Positions 15,872 through 25,119 are shown, counted from the first letter of the stretch. The stretch: 36,294 bases of DNA from Shewanella sp. MBTL60-007 (GCF_019654915.1 NZ_BPET01000061.1:1-36294), one strand, 5' to 3'. Notes: a model not told the origin generated them from the letters alone. Translations and numbers: made by a program.

Positions 15872-16984
15872 TTAATCTAAATTGAGTGTCACCCCATCCA
15901 TTGAACTAGTACTAGTAGGATCTGAGCTTTGTAGCTTAATCATCAAACGCAGATCATTGGGTGAATCCGCATGATGTAAAGCATCGGCATAACTAATCTC
16001 ACCATCTGTGTAAAGCTTCAGCAAGGCTTGGTCAAAGGTCTGCATCCCCTGCTCGTTTGATTTAGCCATGGTATCTTTAAGAGTGTGAAGCTCATTCTTA
16101 GCGATCAAACTAGCCACACGGGGCGTGTTAATTAACACCTCAATGGCTGCGCGCCGCCCTGTACCATCGCTCTTAGGTACCAGCTGCTGCGCCACAATTC
16201 CTCGCAAGTTTAATGACAGATCAAACAACAACTGATGGTGCTTACTCTCTGGCACTAAATGCATGATTCGATCCAGTGCTTGGTTAGCATTGTTAGCGTG
16301 CAAGGTTGCCATGCAAAGGTGACCGGTTTCCGCAAATGACAGCGCAAACTCCATCGTTTCTTGACTACGGATCTCACCAATCAAAATCACATCTGGCGCC
16401 TGACGCAGTGAGCTTTTAAGTGCGGCGTCGAATGACTCGGTATCGATGCCAACTTCGCGCTGGGTAATAATGCTCTGTCTATGGTCGTGCACAAACTCCA
16501 CAGGATCTTCAATAGTCAGAATATGTCCACGGGCATGGGTATTTCGATAACCGACTAAGGCAGCAAGAGAGGTTGACTTACCCGTTCCGGTACCACCCAC
16601 CATGATCACCAGCCCACGTTTGCTCATAACCAAGTCTTTAAGGATCGGTGGCAGCATCAAGTCATCGACCTCAGGGATCTTGGTCTCAATACGGCGCATT
16701 ACACAACCAGGAGACTCCCTTTGCCAGAAGGCGCTAACACGGAATCGGCCAAAGTCTTTAGCCGAAAAAGCGAAGTTACACTCTCGAGACTCGTGAAACT
16801 CCTGCTTTTGAACATCGGTCATTAACGACTCAACAAAATCGAGTGACTGAGCTGGAGTAAAGGCGTTCTCGCCGAGTGGCCGCAGCTCACCATCAATCTT
16901 GGCGCTAGGCGGAAAACCAGCGGTAATAAACAGATCCGATGCTTTACGCTCAATCATCACCTTTAGAAAAGGACGAACATCCAT
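15872..16984 (-). CDS. pilU: PilU, PilT-like type IV pilus ATPase
   Basis: PilU is an accessory hexameric ATPase that works with PilT in pilus retraction and twitching motility. The 370-residue protein has an N-terminal PAS-like domain (about 1-95), Walker A GGTGTGKS (130-137), an Asp box (LTIEDPVEF 156-164), Walker B (DVILIGEI 198-205) and the His box HLCMATLHANNA (222-233). The C-terminus is longer than in PilT, as is usual for PilU. It follows pilT by 31 bp on the same strand, so the two form a retraction operon; E. coli keeps only one homologue (yggR) at this place. Confidence 0.95.
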   Translation of the reverse strand: MDVRPFLKVMIERKASDLFITAGFPPSAKIDGELRPLGENAFTPAQSLDFVESLMTDVQKQEFHESRECNFAFSAKDFGRFRVSAFWQRESPGCVMRRIETKIPEVDDLMLPPILKDLVMSKRGLVIMVGGTGTGKSTSLAALVGYRNTHARGHILTIEDPVEFVHDHRQSIITQREVGIDTESFDAALKSSLRQAPDVILIGEIRSQETMEFALSFAETGHLCMATLHANNANQALDRIMHLVPESKHHQLLFDLSLNLRGIVAQQLVPKSDGTGRRAAIEVLINTPRVASLIAKNELHTLKDTMAKSNEQGMQTFDQALLKLYTDGEISYADALHHADSPNDLRLMIKLQSSDPTSTSSMDGVTLNLD

Positions 16985-17015
16985 AGACTAACTATTCCTA
17001 TTAGCTATATACCAA

Positions 17016-18053
17016 TTAAAAGTTTGCTTGTTTGTTTGAACTCTTGGCCATCGCGTCTTCGCGAGAGATCTGTCCACGGTTAACCAAGTTCTGTAGACAC
17101 TGATCCAGCGTCTGCATGCCATGAGCCATACCCGTTTGGATAGCCGAATACATCTGGGCGACCTTGTCTTCACGAATAAGATTTCGGATCGCAGGCGTAC
17201 CCATCATAATTTCGTGGGCTGCCACTCGGCCGCCACCAATTTTCTTAATCAAGGTCTGAGAGATCACCGCCTGTAACGACTCTGACAACATGGTACGAAC
17301 CATGCCCTTCTCGCCCTCAGGGAATACGTCAACCACACGGTCAATTGTTTTCGCCGCTGAAGTGGTGTGCAGTGTACCGAATACTAAGTGACCGGTTTCG
17401 GCCGCTGTCATCGCCAACCGAATGGTTTCAAGATCTCGCATCTCACCCACAAGGATCACATCAGGATCTTCACGAAGCGCACTTCGAAGCGCGGCATTAA
17501 AGCTATGAGTATGACGGTGCACTTCTCGCTGGTTAATCAAGCACTGCTTGTTTTGGTGAACAAATTCTATTGGGTCTTCAATGGTTAGAATGTGGTCATG
17601 ACGATTCTCATTCACGTAATCTATCATTGCCGCCAAAGTGGTACTCTTACCCGAGCCGGTAGGGCCGGTAACCAGCACTAAGCCACGAGGAAAACTTGCA
17701 ATCTTCTTGAAGATCTCTGGCGCACCTAGCTGCTCAAGACTTAAGATATCGCTAGGAATGGTACGGAAAACCGCCGCAGCACCGCGGGACTGGTTAAAGG
17801 CGTTAACACGAAAACGTGCAAGACCGGGAACCTCAAACGAGAAATCGATCTCTAGATGTTCTTCAAAATCCTTACGCTGCTTATCGTTCATGATGTCATA
17901 GACTAAGCTATGCACACCTTGGTGATCTAATGCGGGTAAATTAATCTTTCTCACTTCACCATCGACACGGATCATCGGAGAAACACCCGCTGAAAGGTGT
18001 AGATCTGACGCATTGTGCTTTACACTAAAGGCTAGTAACTCTGTGATTTCCAT
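17016..18053 (-). CDS. pilT: PilT, type IV pilus retraction ATPase
   Basis: PilT depolymerises the type IV pilus by pulling pilin back into the inner membrane, which powers twitching and DNA uptake. The 345-residue protein (from ATG 18053) has MEITELLAFSVKHNASDLHL at the N-terminus, Walker A GPTGSGKS (130-137), Asp box LTIEDPIEF, Walker B DVILVGEM (198-205), His box GHLVFGTLHTTSA and the retraction motif AIRNLIRE in the C-domain. The frame is open upstream to 18200 but those codons lack family similarity, so 18053 is the start; length then equals that of typical PilT. It diverges from yggS with only 35 bp between the starts. Confidence 0.96.
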   Translation of the reverse strand: MEITELLAFSVKHNASDLHLSAGVSPMIRVDGEVRKINLPALDHQGVHSLVYDIMNDKQRKDFEEHLEIDFSFEVPGLARFRVNAFNQSRGAAAVFRTIPSDILSLEQLGAPEIFKKIASFPRGLVLVTGPTGSGKSTTLAAMIDYVNENRHDHILTIEDPIEFVHQNKQCLINQREVHRHTHSFNAALRSALREDPDVILVGEMRDLETIRLAMTAAETGHLVFGTLHTTSAAKTIDRVVDVFPEGEKGMVRTMLSESLQAVISQTLIKKIGGGRVAAHEIMMGTPAIRNLIREDKVAQMYSAIQTGMAHGMQTLDQCLQNLVNRGQISREDAMAKSSNKQANF

Positions 18054-18088
18054 AGTTTGGGATATCCATTCAACCAAAAACTTACAAC

Positions 18089-18790
18089 ATGACAACAATA
18101 ACAGACAGACTCGCAATCGCCCAGAGCCGGATCGCACAAGCGGCGCAAAATTCTTCTCGCCGAGTAGAAGATGTACAACTGCTTGCGGTGAGTAAAACAA
18201 AACCCAATAGTCAGATCATCGAAGCCTATCATGCGGGTCAACGCCGCTTCGGTGAAAACTACGTACAAGAGGGTGAATCAAAGATCAACGCACTGAGCCA
18301 AGAGTTCCCCGATATCGAATGGCACTTTATTGGACCGCTGCAATCGAATAAGACCAAAGTGGTTGCCACACTGTTTGATTGGATGCATACGGTTGAGCGC
18401 GAAAAAATTGCCCAAAGGCTTAATGACCAGCGTCCGGCGTCAATGCCACCGCTTAATATATGCATTCAGGTCAATATCAGCCAAGAAGCGAGTAAGTCAG
18501 GGGCTGAAGCTAGTGATGTAATGGCTCTGGCCGATAAAATAGCGCAACTACCAAGCTTGACTCTGCGCGGCCTTATGGCGATTCCCTCGGCAGATGTCGA
18601 TGAGCAAACGGCCACACAGGAGTTGGCAGCCTTACAATCGCTTTATCAGCAATTAGCAGAGCGTTTCGACACCATAGATACCCTGTCTGTCGGTATGAGT
18701 AACGATTTGGAGCTAGCCGTTGCCCATGGCTCAACCATGGTGCGTATTGGTAGCGCTATCTTTGGAGAACGTGATTACACCAAGGTATAA
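18089..18790 (+). CDS. yggS: YggS/PLPBP family pyridoxal phosphate homeostasis protein
   Basis: This PLP-binding protein without known enzyme activity keeps vitamin B6 and amino acid pools in balance. The 233-residue protein has the PLP lysine in LLAVSKTKP (Lys36), FGENYVQE near 75, WHFIGPLQSNK near 90, VNISQEASKSG, GLMAIPS and the C-terminal SVGMSNDLELAVAHGSTMVR and GSAIFGERDY. It begins a + strand run with proC and yggT, as is common in gammaproteobacteria. Its start lies 35 bp from the divergent pilT start, so the two promoters overlap or reach into the coding regions. Confidence 0.95.
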   Translation: MTTITDRLAIAQSRIAQAAQNSSRRVEDVQLLAVSKTKPNSQIIEAYHAGQRRFGENYVQEGESKINALSQEFPDIEWHFIGPLQSNKTKVVATLFDWMHTVEREKIAQRLNDQRPASMPPLNICIQVNISQEASKSGAEASDVMALADKIAQLPSLTLRGLMAIPSADVDEQTATQELAALQSLYQQLAERFDTIDTLSVGMSNDLELAVAHGSTMVRIGSAIFGERDYTKV

Positions 18791-18791
18791 G

Positions 18792-18823
18792 TTTCATATG
18801 ACTAATTTAGTCGCAATATGAAA
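18792..18823 (+). other. Hairpin directly after yggS
   Basis: TTTCATAT (18792-18799) pairs with ATATGAAA (18816-18823), and inside it GACTA pairs with TAGTC (18800-18812) with a 3-nt asymmetric bulge. It begins one base after the yggS stop. The tail (ATTGTTTAAT) is only moderately T-rich, so it may be a partial terminator or an RNA processing site that lowers read-through into proC. Confidence 0.5.
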
Positions 18824-18941
18824 ATTGTTTAATAGCATAAAACTTGTATTCCTCTTATCCGCCCAGATATTAACAGGTAAAATAGTCTGTATCTGTGCGG
18901 CTAATATTTTTGCTGCTAACTAAAATTAAAAAGAGATCTTC

Positions 18942-19760
18942 ATGACACAAAAGAAAGTATGCTTTATTGGCGCAGGTAACATGACTCGCAGTATCGTCAG
19001 TGGACTAGTGAAAAGCGGCTATAGCCCAGAGCTAATTGAAGCGACCAATCCAAGTCAACCTAAGCTAGATGCTATGGTGGCAGACTTTGGCATCAAGGTG
19101 TCTAACTGCAACCTCGATGCCGCAAAGGCTGCCGATGTTATCGTGCTCGGTGTAAAACCGCACCTGATGCAAATTGTCTGTGAAGAGCTAAGTGGTCTCG
19201 ATCTCTCTAATAAACTGATTATCACCATAGCCGCTGGTGTTACTGCTAAGCGTTATGGCGATTATTTTAAGCAAGAGATCAAACTAATACGCACTATGCC
19301 TAATACTCCCACGCAAATCGGTGTAGGCTTAACGGGGCTTTATGCGGGAGACGAGATCTCGGCAGAACAGAAAGCTATAGCCGAAACTTTAATGGCTACT
19401 GGCGGCGAAGTGGTTTGGGTCGATAAGGAAGATGACTTAAATCAGGTGATAGCCTTAGCGGGCAGCTCTCCAGCTTATTTCTTCCTATTTTTAGAATCTA
19501 TGGTAGAAAGTGCGATTAAAGGCGGCATGTCTGAAGTTGCAGCCAGAGAGATGGCCCAACAAGCAGCCCTTGGTGCTGCATTAATGGCTAAACAGAACCC
19601 AGATGTTAGCTTGGCGCAGCTAAGAGCAAACGTCACTTCGAAAGGCGGTACAACAGCGCAAGCCGTTGAGACGTTTGAAAAAGGTAACTTACGAGGCTTG
19701 GTCGATAATGCGATGGGGAATTGTATCGCCCGCGCCGAAGAGATGGCAAAGCAGTACTAA
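18942..19760 (+). CDS. proC: Pyrroline-5-carboxylate reductase
   Basis: This enzyme makes L-proline from pyrroline-5-carboxylate using NAD(P)H, the last step of proline synthesis. The 272-residue protein has the Rossmann motif FIGAGNM (8-14), LGVKPHLM, TMPNTPTQIGVG near 120, the loop AGSSPAYFFLFLESM and the C-terminal SKGGTTAQAVETFE signature. AGAGA precedes ATG 18942. A 151-bp gap after yggS with a hairpin leaves room for its own promoter; it lies 34 bp upstream of yggT and is probably cotranscribed with it. Confidence 0.96.
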   Translation: MTQKKVCFIGAGNMTRSIVSGLVKSGYSPELIEATNPSQPKLDAMVADFGIKVSNCNLDAAKAADVIVLGVKPHLMQIVCEELSGLDLSNKLIITIAAGVTAKRYGDYFKQEIKLIRTMPNTPTQIGVGLTGLYAGDEISAEQKAIAETLMATGGEVVWVDKEDDLNQVIALAGSSPAYFFLFLESMVESAIKGGMSEVAAREMAQQAALGAALMAKQNPDVSLAQLRANVTSKGGTTAQAVETFEKGNLRGLVDNAMGNCIARAEEMAKQY

Positions 19761-19794
19761 TTTTAAATTTAACTTGAACAAGTAGAGTAAACAG

Positions 19795-20343
19795 ATGAAT
19801 GCATTTAGTTTTCTGATAAGCACAGTATTCGATCTATACCTGATGGTCGTGGTATTACGTATTTGGCTACAACTAGCAAGAGCCGATTTCTATAACCCTT
19901 TCAGTCAGTTTATCGTAAAGGCTACCCACCCTATCGTTGGCCCAATGCGCCGTGTACTGCCATCATTTGGTAGCTTCGATACCGCCTCTTTCGTATTGGC
20001 GATAGCTGTTGTAATGCTTAAGTTTGTCACCTTGAGCTTAATGGCTGGAGCGGCAATCAGTGTGCCAACCTTACTGCTTGTCTCTTTAGTGTCAGTGATT
20101 AAAGAAGCGGGTGTATTATTATTCTGGATGTTAATCCTACGCGCAATTTTGAGCTGGGTAAGCCAAGGTAATAACCCTATCGAAATGGTAATGGGTCAGC
20201 TAACTGAGCCACTACTTGCACCTATTCGCCGTATTTTACCTCCAATGGGTGGGCTAGATTTATCACTACTAGTGATGATGATTGCGCTTAATTTCATTAA
20301 TATCTTGCTCGCACAATACGTTCCATTCTGGGCTAACGTATAG
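19795..20343 (+). CDS. yggT: YggT family integral membrane protein
   Basis: This is a 182-residue inner membrane protein with two tandem YggT domains, each holding a conserved NP...R motif: RADFYNPFSQFIVKATHPIV (first half) and SQGNNPIEMVMGQLTEPLLA (second half), each followed by P-I/M-RR-LP. Four or five membrane helices are expected. The family is linked to cation or osmotic homeostasis and, in photosynthetic relatives, to thylakoid membrane assembly; the activity here is unknown. It overlaps yggU by one base (TAG stop, GTG start), so the two are translationally coupled. Confidence 0.93.
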   Translation: MNAFSFLISTVFDLYLMVVVLRIWLQLARADFYNPFSQFIVKATHPIVGPMRRVLPSFGSFDTASFVLAIAVVMLKFVTLSLMAGAAISVPTLLLVSLVSVIKEAGVLLFWMLILRAILSWVSQGNNPIEMVMGQLTEPLLAPIRRILPPMGGLDLSLLVMMIALNFINILLAQYVPFWANV

Positions 20344-20630
20344 TGACTCCGGCACTAATGCAGCAGGGCAACCTGCTGCTACAACTCTATATCCAACCCA
20401 AAGCTAGTCGCGACCAAATCATTGGCCTACACGGTGAAGAGATAAAAATAGCTATTACGGCTCCACCTGTCGATGGCAAAGCTAATGCTCACCTCACCAA
20501 GTATCTCTCTAAAGCCTTTAAAGTGCCGAAAGGCGATATTGAAATTGTTAAAGGCCAGATGGGACGTCACAAACAGGTAAGGATCACAGCCCCCAAACTG
20601 ATCCCAGAGGAAGTACAAAACCTTTTGTAA
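20343..20630 (+). CDS. yggU: YggU family protein (DUF167)
   Basis: This is a small cytoplasmic protein of 95 residues whose function is unknown. It has the family features: LQLYIQPKASRDQIIGLHG near the N-terminus, then ITAPPVDGKANAHLTKYLSK and GQMGRHKQVRI. Its start is a GTG at 20343 whose G is also the last base of the yggT stop codon, a tight coupling. The yggT-yggU order is conserved in E. coli and relatives. Confidence 0.92.
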   Translation: MTPALMQQGNLLLQLYIQPKASRDQIIGLHGEEIKIAITAPPVDGKANAHLTKYLSKAFKVPKGDIEIVKGQMGRHKQVRITAPKLIPEEVQNLL

Positions 20631-20714
20631 CCTTTATAGTTACCATTGCAATAAGGCATTGATGCCAACTAAGTTCTATACTGTTAACAAGATATCTATC
20701 TAAGGAAAACGAAT

Positions 20715-21149
20715 ATGGTCCGTGCTTTAACCACTATACTAATGCTCTGTTTTTGTCTAAGCAGCAACGCATTTGCCGAACAAAAAGAAAAAGTGGGTAA
20801 CTACGATATCCACTATGTCGCCCTTAGCAGTACCTTTCTAACTCCAAGTATTGCCAAGACTTACGGGATCCAACGTAGTAGTTACACCGGCATTATTAAT
20901 ATTACGGTACTCGACACAAGTGTTGAGGGTAACCCTGCAGTTCCGGTTGAGATTTCTGGTGTAGCCAATAACTTACTCGATGCCAGAATTGATCTTCAAT
21001 TTAGAGAAATCCGTGAAGGGGACTCCATCTATTACATCGCCGAAGTTCCCTACCGAGATGATCAAGAGATTAACTTTAAAATCGCAGTTAAATACGGAAA
21101 AAAGCTCAACACGACACTTAAGTTTAAACAGAAGTTCTACGTCGAATAG
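20715..21149 (+). CDS. DUF4426 family periplasmic protein
   Basis: This is an exported protein of 144 residues with a signal peptide (about 1-21, ending AFA) and a beta-rich mature domain with the family elements YDIHYVALSSTFLTP, YGIQRS and IINITVLD. DUF4426 has no established function. AAGGAA lies 7 nt before ATG 20715. It is placed between yggU and rdgB, a gene order seen in Shewanella and vibrios but not in E. coli. A strong terminator follows. Confidence 0.87.
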   Translation: MVRALTTILMLCFCLSSNAFAEQKEKVGNYDIHYVALSSTFLTPSIAKTYGIQRSSYTGIINITVLDTSVEGNPAVPVEISGVANNLLDARIDLQFREIREGDSIYYIAEVPYRDDQEINFKIAVKYGKKLNTTLKFKQKFYVE

Positions 21150-21171
21150 GCGCTAGTTCAGAGTAAATATT

Positions 21172-21188
21172 AGGGGCCTCACGCCCCT
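21172..21188 (+). terminator. Intrinsic terminator after the DUF4426 gene
   Basis: AGGGGC (21172-21177) pairs with GCCCCT (21183-21188) around a 5-nt loop, followed by a run of T. It lies just after the DUF4426 gene and before rdgB. Confidence 0.9.
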
Positions 21189-21271
21189 TTTTTATGCGCT
21201 TTGACTACCGAAACCCACTTATCTCGGCTATTATTGCCGCCATTATTTTCTGACTCATCCACAGGCGTCCC

Positions 21272-21871
21272 ATGAATCAAATCGTCCTAGCTAGCGGCAA
21301 TAAAGGTAAACTCAAAGAATTTTCAGAATTGATGGCCGATTACGGCGTTGAGATCTTAGCTCAAAGCCAATTCAACGTATCAGAAGTAGCAGAGACGGGT
21401 ACCACCTTTGTTGAAAATGCCATCATCAAGGCAAGACATGCCGCCGAAATTACTGGCCATGCTGCTATCGCCGATGATTCGGGTCTAGAAGTAGACTTTC
21501 TCCAAGGTGCCCCAGGTATTTACTCGGCGCGCTATGCCGGCGAAGGCGCTAAAGATGAACAAAACTACACTAAGCTTTTAACTGCACTCGAAGGCCAAAC
21601 TGAGCGTAATGCACGTTTTCAGTGTGTACTGGTTTATATGCGTCATGCTAAAGATCCAACACCAATAATCTGCCAAGCATCATGGGAAGGCAGCATAGGT
21701 TTTGCTCCACAGGGTGAAAACGGCCATGGCTACGATCCTATCTTTATCCCAGCAGAACATGAATGCGCAGCCGCTGAGCTAAGCAGCGACGAGAAGAATA
21801 AGTTAAGCCATCGTGGTAAGGCGCTAGTATTGCTCATCGAAGCCATGAAGCAACAAGGTATCTTTAACTGA
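21272..21871 (+). CDS. rdgB: RdgB, non-canonical purine NTP pyrophosphatase (dITP/XTP)
   Basis: This enzyme removes deaminated purine nucleotides (dITP, ITP, XTP) from the pool, releasing the monophosphate and pyrophosphate, and so prevents mutation. The 199-residue protein has LASGNKGKLKEF (6-17), TTFVENAIIKARHA (44-57), the catalytic ADDSGLEVDFLQGAPG (67-82) with Asp68/Asp69 and SHRGKAL near the C-terminus. Its stop overlaps the hemW start by one base (TGATG), so rdgB and hemW are translationally coupled. Confidence 0.96.
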   Translation: MNQIVLASGNKGKLKEFSELMADYGVEILAQSQFNVSEVAETGTTFVENAIIKARHAAEITGHAAIADDSGLEVDFLQGAPGIYSARYAGEGAKDEQNYTKLLTALEGQTERNARFQCVLVYMRHAKDPTPIICQASWEGSIGFAPQGENGHGYDPIFIPAEHECAAAELSSDEKNKLSHRGKALVLLIEAMKQQGIFN

Positions 21872-23007
21872 TGCTAACTCTGCCACCGTTAAGTCTCTAT
21901 ATTCATATTCCTTGGTGCGTACAGAAGTGCCCCTATTGTGACTTCAACTCCCATGGACAACATGGTGATCTGCCCCAAACAGAATATGTCGATGCACTGA
22001 TTAACGATCTCAAACAAGATCTTGCATATGTGCAAGGCAGACGTTTACACACAATTTTTATCGGTGGCGGCACCCCTTCTCTATTTGATGCTAAGCAAAT
22101 TGGCCGTTTATTGACAGAGGTGGATAAACTCATCCCCTTTAGTAACAATATCGAAGTCACCATGGAAGCCAACCCTGGCACCCTAGAACATGACGATTTT
22201 GAGGCCTATTGCAAGGCAGGGGTCACTCGCCTTTCAATCGGAGTGCAGAGCTTCTCTACCGATAAGCTCAATCTGTTAGGGCGCATCCATAATGAAGATG
22301 AAGCTAAAATCGCCGCTAAGAAAGCCAAAGATTCCGGCTATCAAAGCTTTAACTTAGACTTGATGCATGGCCTTCCAAGCCAGAGCTTTGATGAAGCCCT
22401 TGCCGATATTGAAACCGCTGCCGAGCTGGCACCGCCACATCTATCTTGGTACCAGCTAACGATTGAGCCTAATACCCTGTACCACTCTAAACCGCCACAA
22501 CTACCCGATGATGAGAACTTGTGGCAGATCTATGAGCAGGGACAAAAGCGTTTAGCCGAGCTGGGCTATCAGCAGTACGAGATCTCAGCGTATGCTAAGG
22601 AAGGCTACCAGTGCAGGCACAATCTTAACTACTGGCAGTTTGGCGACTACCTCGGCATTGGCTGTGGCGCCCACGGAAAAATCACCATGCTAAGCGACAA
22701 CAAGATTGTCCGCACGGTAAAGATAAAGCATCCGAAAGGCTATTTAGCAGCTGATAACTACAGCTACGAAACCTCTGAAGTGGCAGAGGAAGACAGGCCG
22801 CTAGAGTATCTGATGAACCGCTTACGCTTGATGAGCCCTATCCCTAAGCTTGAGTTCGAGCAGCGTACCGGGTTGCCAAGAGATACGATTAGCGATGGCA
22901 TCAAACAAGCCTGCGCTAAAGGCTTGATGACCGAATCTGATGAGCACTGGCAGCTCACTAGCAAAGGTCACATGTTCGTCAATGAGTTGCTGTCACAGTT
23001 TCTATAA
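21871..23007 (+). CDS. hemW: HemW, radical SAM heme chaperone (formerly YggW)
   Basis: This HemN-like protein binds a [4Fe-4S] cluster and SAM and is thought to deliver heme to respiratory proteins. The 378-residue protein has the radical SAM motif with Cys16, Cys20 and Cys23 in PWCVQKCPYCDFNSH, plus FIGGGTPSLF, EANPGTLEHDDF, RLSIGVQSF and GLPSQSF. The protein lacks the N-terminal extension of true coproporphyrinogen oxidase HemN, and its length of about 380 matches HemW. It is translationally coupled to rdgB, the same pairing as in E. coli. Confidence 0.93.
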   Translation: MLTLPPLSLYIHIPWCVQKCPYCDFNSHGQHGDLPQTEYVDALINDLKQDLAYVQGRRLHTIFIGGGTPSLFDAKQIGRLLTEVDKLIPFSNNIEVTMEANPGTLEHDDFEAYCKAGVTRLSIGVQSFSTDKLNLLGRIHNEDEAKIAAKKAKDSGYQSFNLDLMHGLPSQSFDEALADIETAAELAPPHLSWYQLTIEPNTLYHSKPPQLPDDENLWQIYEQGQKRLAELGYQQYEISAYAKEGYQCRHNLNYWQFGDYLGIGCGAHGKITMLSDNKIVRTVKIKHPKGYLAADNYSYETSEVAEEDRPLEYLMNRLRLMSPIPKLEFEQRTGLPRDTISDGIKQACAKGLMTESDEHWQLTSKGHMFVNELLSQFL

Positions 23008-23120
23008 TGAACATCTGTACTCGACCAAAATAGATAAGACTTTGAATAAATTAGTTAAAACTTTAATTATTGGCAATTCAGAAATATTTTCTAACACTTA
23101 AAACTAAAAATTGAGCGACG

Positions 23121-23156
23121 GCTTCTTTAGGATAACCAACATAATTCTAAGGAAGC
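23121..23156 (+). promoter_or_regulatory. Leader hairpin covering the ribosome binding site of the DUF885 gene
   Basis: GCTTCTTTAGGAT (23121-23133) can pair with ATTCTAAGGAAGC (23144-23156), a 13-bp stem with two G-U pairs and a 10-nt loop. The right arm contains the ribosome binding site AAGGA (23149-23153), 9 nt before ATG 23163. When folded it should reduce translation, so it could respond to temperature, a ligand or a small RNA. Function is inferred. Confidence 0.5.
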
Positions 23157-23162
23157 CTAAAA

Positions 23163-25031
23163 ATGCCCATAAAAACAAAAATGAGCCTTATCGCCCTTTC
23201 GCTATCCATTGGGCTAAGTGTTAACCCTACTATTGCCGCCCCCACCTCTACACCTTTTCTAAGCCCAAGTGAGCCCATCGCTCACAAGGCTGAGAGTGAA
23301 TCAGAAAAAGCTAACGCCCTGTTCGAAAGCATTTTCATGGAAAATGTAATGGCCAGTCCTATCTCTCAAACTCATCTCGGGATTAAAACCGATTATGACA
23401 AGTGGGATGAGATGGGAGACGATGCAGACGATGCCGCCCTTGCACGCACCAAGAAGCATCTCGCTCAGCTAAAACAGATCGATGCCAGCAAACTCACAGA
23501 CCAAACTTTACTCAGCTACCAGCTACTCACTCAAAGACTTGAGCAAGGTATTAAAGATGATAAATGGCGTCACCATAGCTACCCCGTCAACCAGATGTAT
23601 GGCGGCCACTCGCAGATCGCCTCGTTCCTGATTAATCAGCACCAGATTGGCAGCATCGATGATGCCAAAGCCTACATTAGCCGCTTGCAAGGCGTACCTA
23701 AGCGTTTGTCACAGCTACAAGACGCCCTAGAAGTACGTGAAACTAAGGGCATTATCGCGCCTAAGTTTGTCTTCCCATACGTGATCACCGATAGCCGGAA
23801 TATCATTACCGGTGTGCCTTTCACGGCTAACTCTGATAATGGCGATAAGCCACAAGACAGTGCTCTCTGGGCCGACTTTAAGCGTAAAGTATCAAGCCTT
23901 GAAATCAGCAATAGTGACAAAGAAAGCCTATTGCGTGACGCTAAAACTGCGCTAGTTAACGATGTAAAGCCGGCTTACGACAAGCTAATTGCCTACATGA
24001 CTCAGCTTGAAACTAAGGCCGATACCCGTGATGGCGCGTGGAAGTTCCCACAAGGCGACACGTACTACAACAACGCACTGGCGCGCACGACCACAACCGA
24101 TATGACGGCCAACGATATTCATCAGCTGGGTCTGTCTGAGGTGGCACGTATTCATAGCGAAATGCGTGACATCATGAAGAAAGTTAACTATGAGGGAACG
24201 CTGCAGCAATTCTTTAAGTTTATGCGTGAAGACGATCAGTTCTACTACGCCAACGATGATGAGGGCCGCCAAGCCTATCTCGCCGAGGCCACCGCGCTAA
24301 TCGACACCATGAGCAGCAGACTCGATGAGGTGTTTAAGATAAAGCCAAAGGCACCAATGATCGTTAAGCAGGTAGAGGCCTTTAGAGAAAAATCTGCCGG
24401 TAAGGCGTTTTACAATAACCCGTCACCCGATGGAAGCCGCCCTGGTACTTACTACGCCAATCTTTATGACATGAAGGCGATGCCTAAATATCAGATGGAA
24501 GCACTGGCCTACCATGAAGGTACGCCGGGTCACCATATGCAGATAGCAATCGCTCAAGAACTGGAGAGCGTACCTAAGTTTCGAAAATTTGGTGGCTATA
24601 CCGCCTATATCGAGGGCTGGGGCCTATACAGCGAATACTTCCCAAAAGAGATGGGCATGTATTCAGACCCCTACTCAGACTTTGGCCGACTAGCTATGGA
24701 GCTTTGGCGTGCATGTCGACTAGTGGTCGATACTGGCATTCATGCTAAGAAATGGACCCGTGAAGAGTCCATCGAATACTATGTGTCGAATACTCCAAAT
24801 GCCAAGTCGGATGCAGTGAAAATGGTAGAGCGTCATATCGTGATGCCATCACAAGCCACCGCCTATAAGGTAGGGATGATAAAGTTACTGGCTCTTAGAG
24901 ATAAGGCTCAGCAAGCCTTGGGCGATAAGTTCGATATTCGTGACTTCCATACCATAGTGTTAAAGAATGGCCCTGTACCGTTAGACGTACTAGAAAGCGA
25001 AATCGATCTTTGGATTGAGCAAAGTAGCTAA
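23163..25031 (+). CDS. DUF885 family exported protein, zinc metallopeptidase-like
   Basis: This is a 622-residue protein with a signal peptide (about 1-26, ending IAA) and a large all-helical DUF885 domain, so it should work in the periplasm or outside the cell. The active-site-like motif YHEGTPGHHMQ (His451, Glu452, His457, His458) and the later YIEGWGLYSEY (Glu484) fit zinc ligands of a gluzincin-type fold, and several DUF885 members are annotated as peptidases on that basis. Cleavage specificity is unknown. A hairpin just upstream covers its ribosome binding site. A terminator follows, so it is monocistronic. It marks the start of an accessory insertion after the rdgB-hemW backbone. Confidence 0.85.
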   Translation: MPIKTKMSLIALSLSIGLSVNPTIAAPTSTPFLSPSEPIAHKAESESEKANALFESIFMENVMASPISQTHLGIKTDYDKWDEMGDDADDAALARTKKHLAQLKQIDASKLTDQTLLSYQLLTQRLEQGIKDDKWRHHSYPVNQMYGGHSQIASFLINQHQIGSIDDAKAYISRLQGVPKRLSQLQDALEVRETKGIIAPKFVFPYVITDSRNIITGVPFTANSDNGDKPQDSALWADFKRKVSSLEISNSDKESLLRDAKTALVNDVKPAYDKLIAYMTQLETKADTRDGAWKFPQGDTYYNNALARTTTTDMTANDIHQLGLSEVARIHSEMRDIMKKVNYEGTLQQFFKFMREDDQFYYANDDEGRQAYLAEATALIDTMSSRLDEVFKIKPKAPMIVKQVEAFREKSAGKAFYNNPSPDGSRPGTYYANLYDMKAMPKYQMEALAYHEGTPGHHMQIAIAQELESVPKFRKFGGYTAYIEGWGLYSEYFPKEMGMYSDPYSDFGRLAMELWRACRLVVDTGIHAKKWTREESIEYYVSNTPNAKSDAVKMVERHIVMPSQATAYKVGMIKLLALRDKAQQALGDKFDIRDFHTIVLKNGPVPLDVLESEIDLWIEQSS

Positions 25032-25064
25032 GCCAGCCCGAGTCTAACCTCAATGAAACCAATA

Positions 25065-25091
25065 AATCGGTCACTGCTAATGTGGCCGATT
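25065..25091 (+). terminator. Intrinsic terminator after the DUF885 gene
   Basis: AATCGGTCAC (25065-25074) pairs with GTGGCCGATT (25082-25091) with one G-U pair, and a run of T follows to 25098. Confidence 0.9.
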
Positions 25092-25119
25092 TTTTTTCAT
25101 GATTAGGCGCAGCCACAAT

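Noticed and set aside
18054..18200. N-terminal extension of PilT by 49 residues
   Set aside because: The extension has no family similarity, overlaps yggS and lacks a good start; ATG 18053 gives the usual PilT length.
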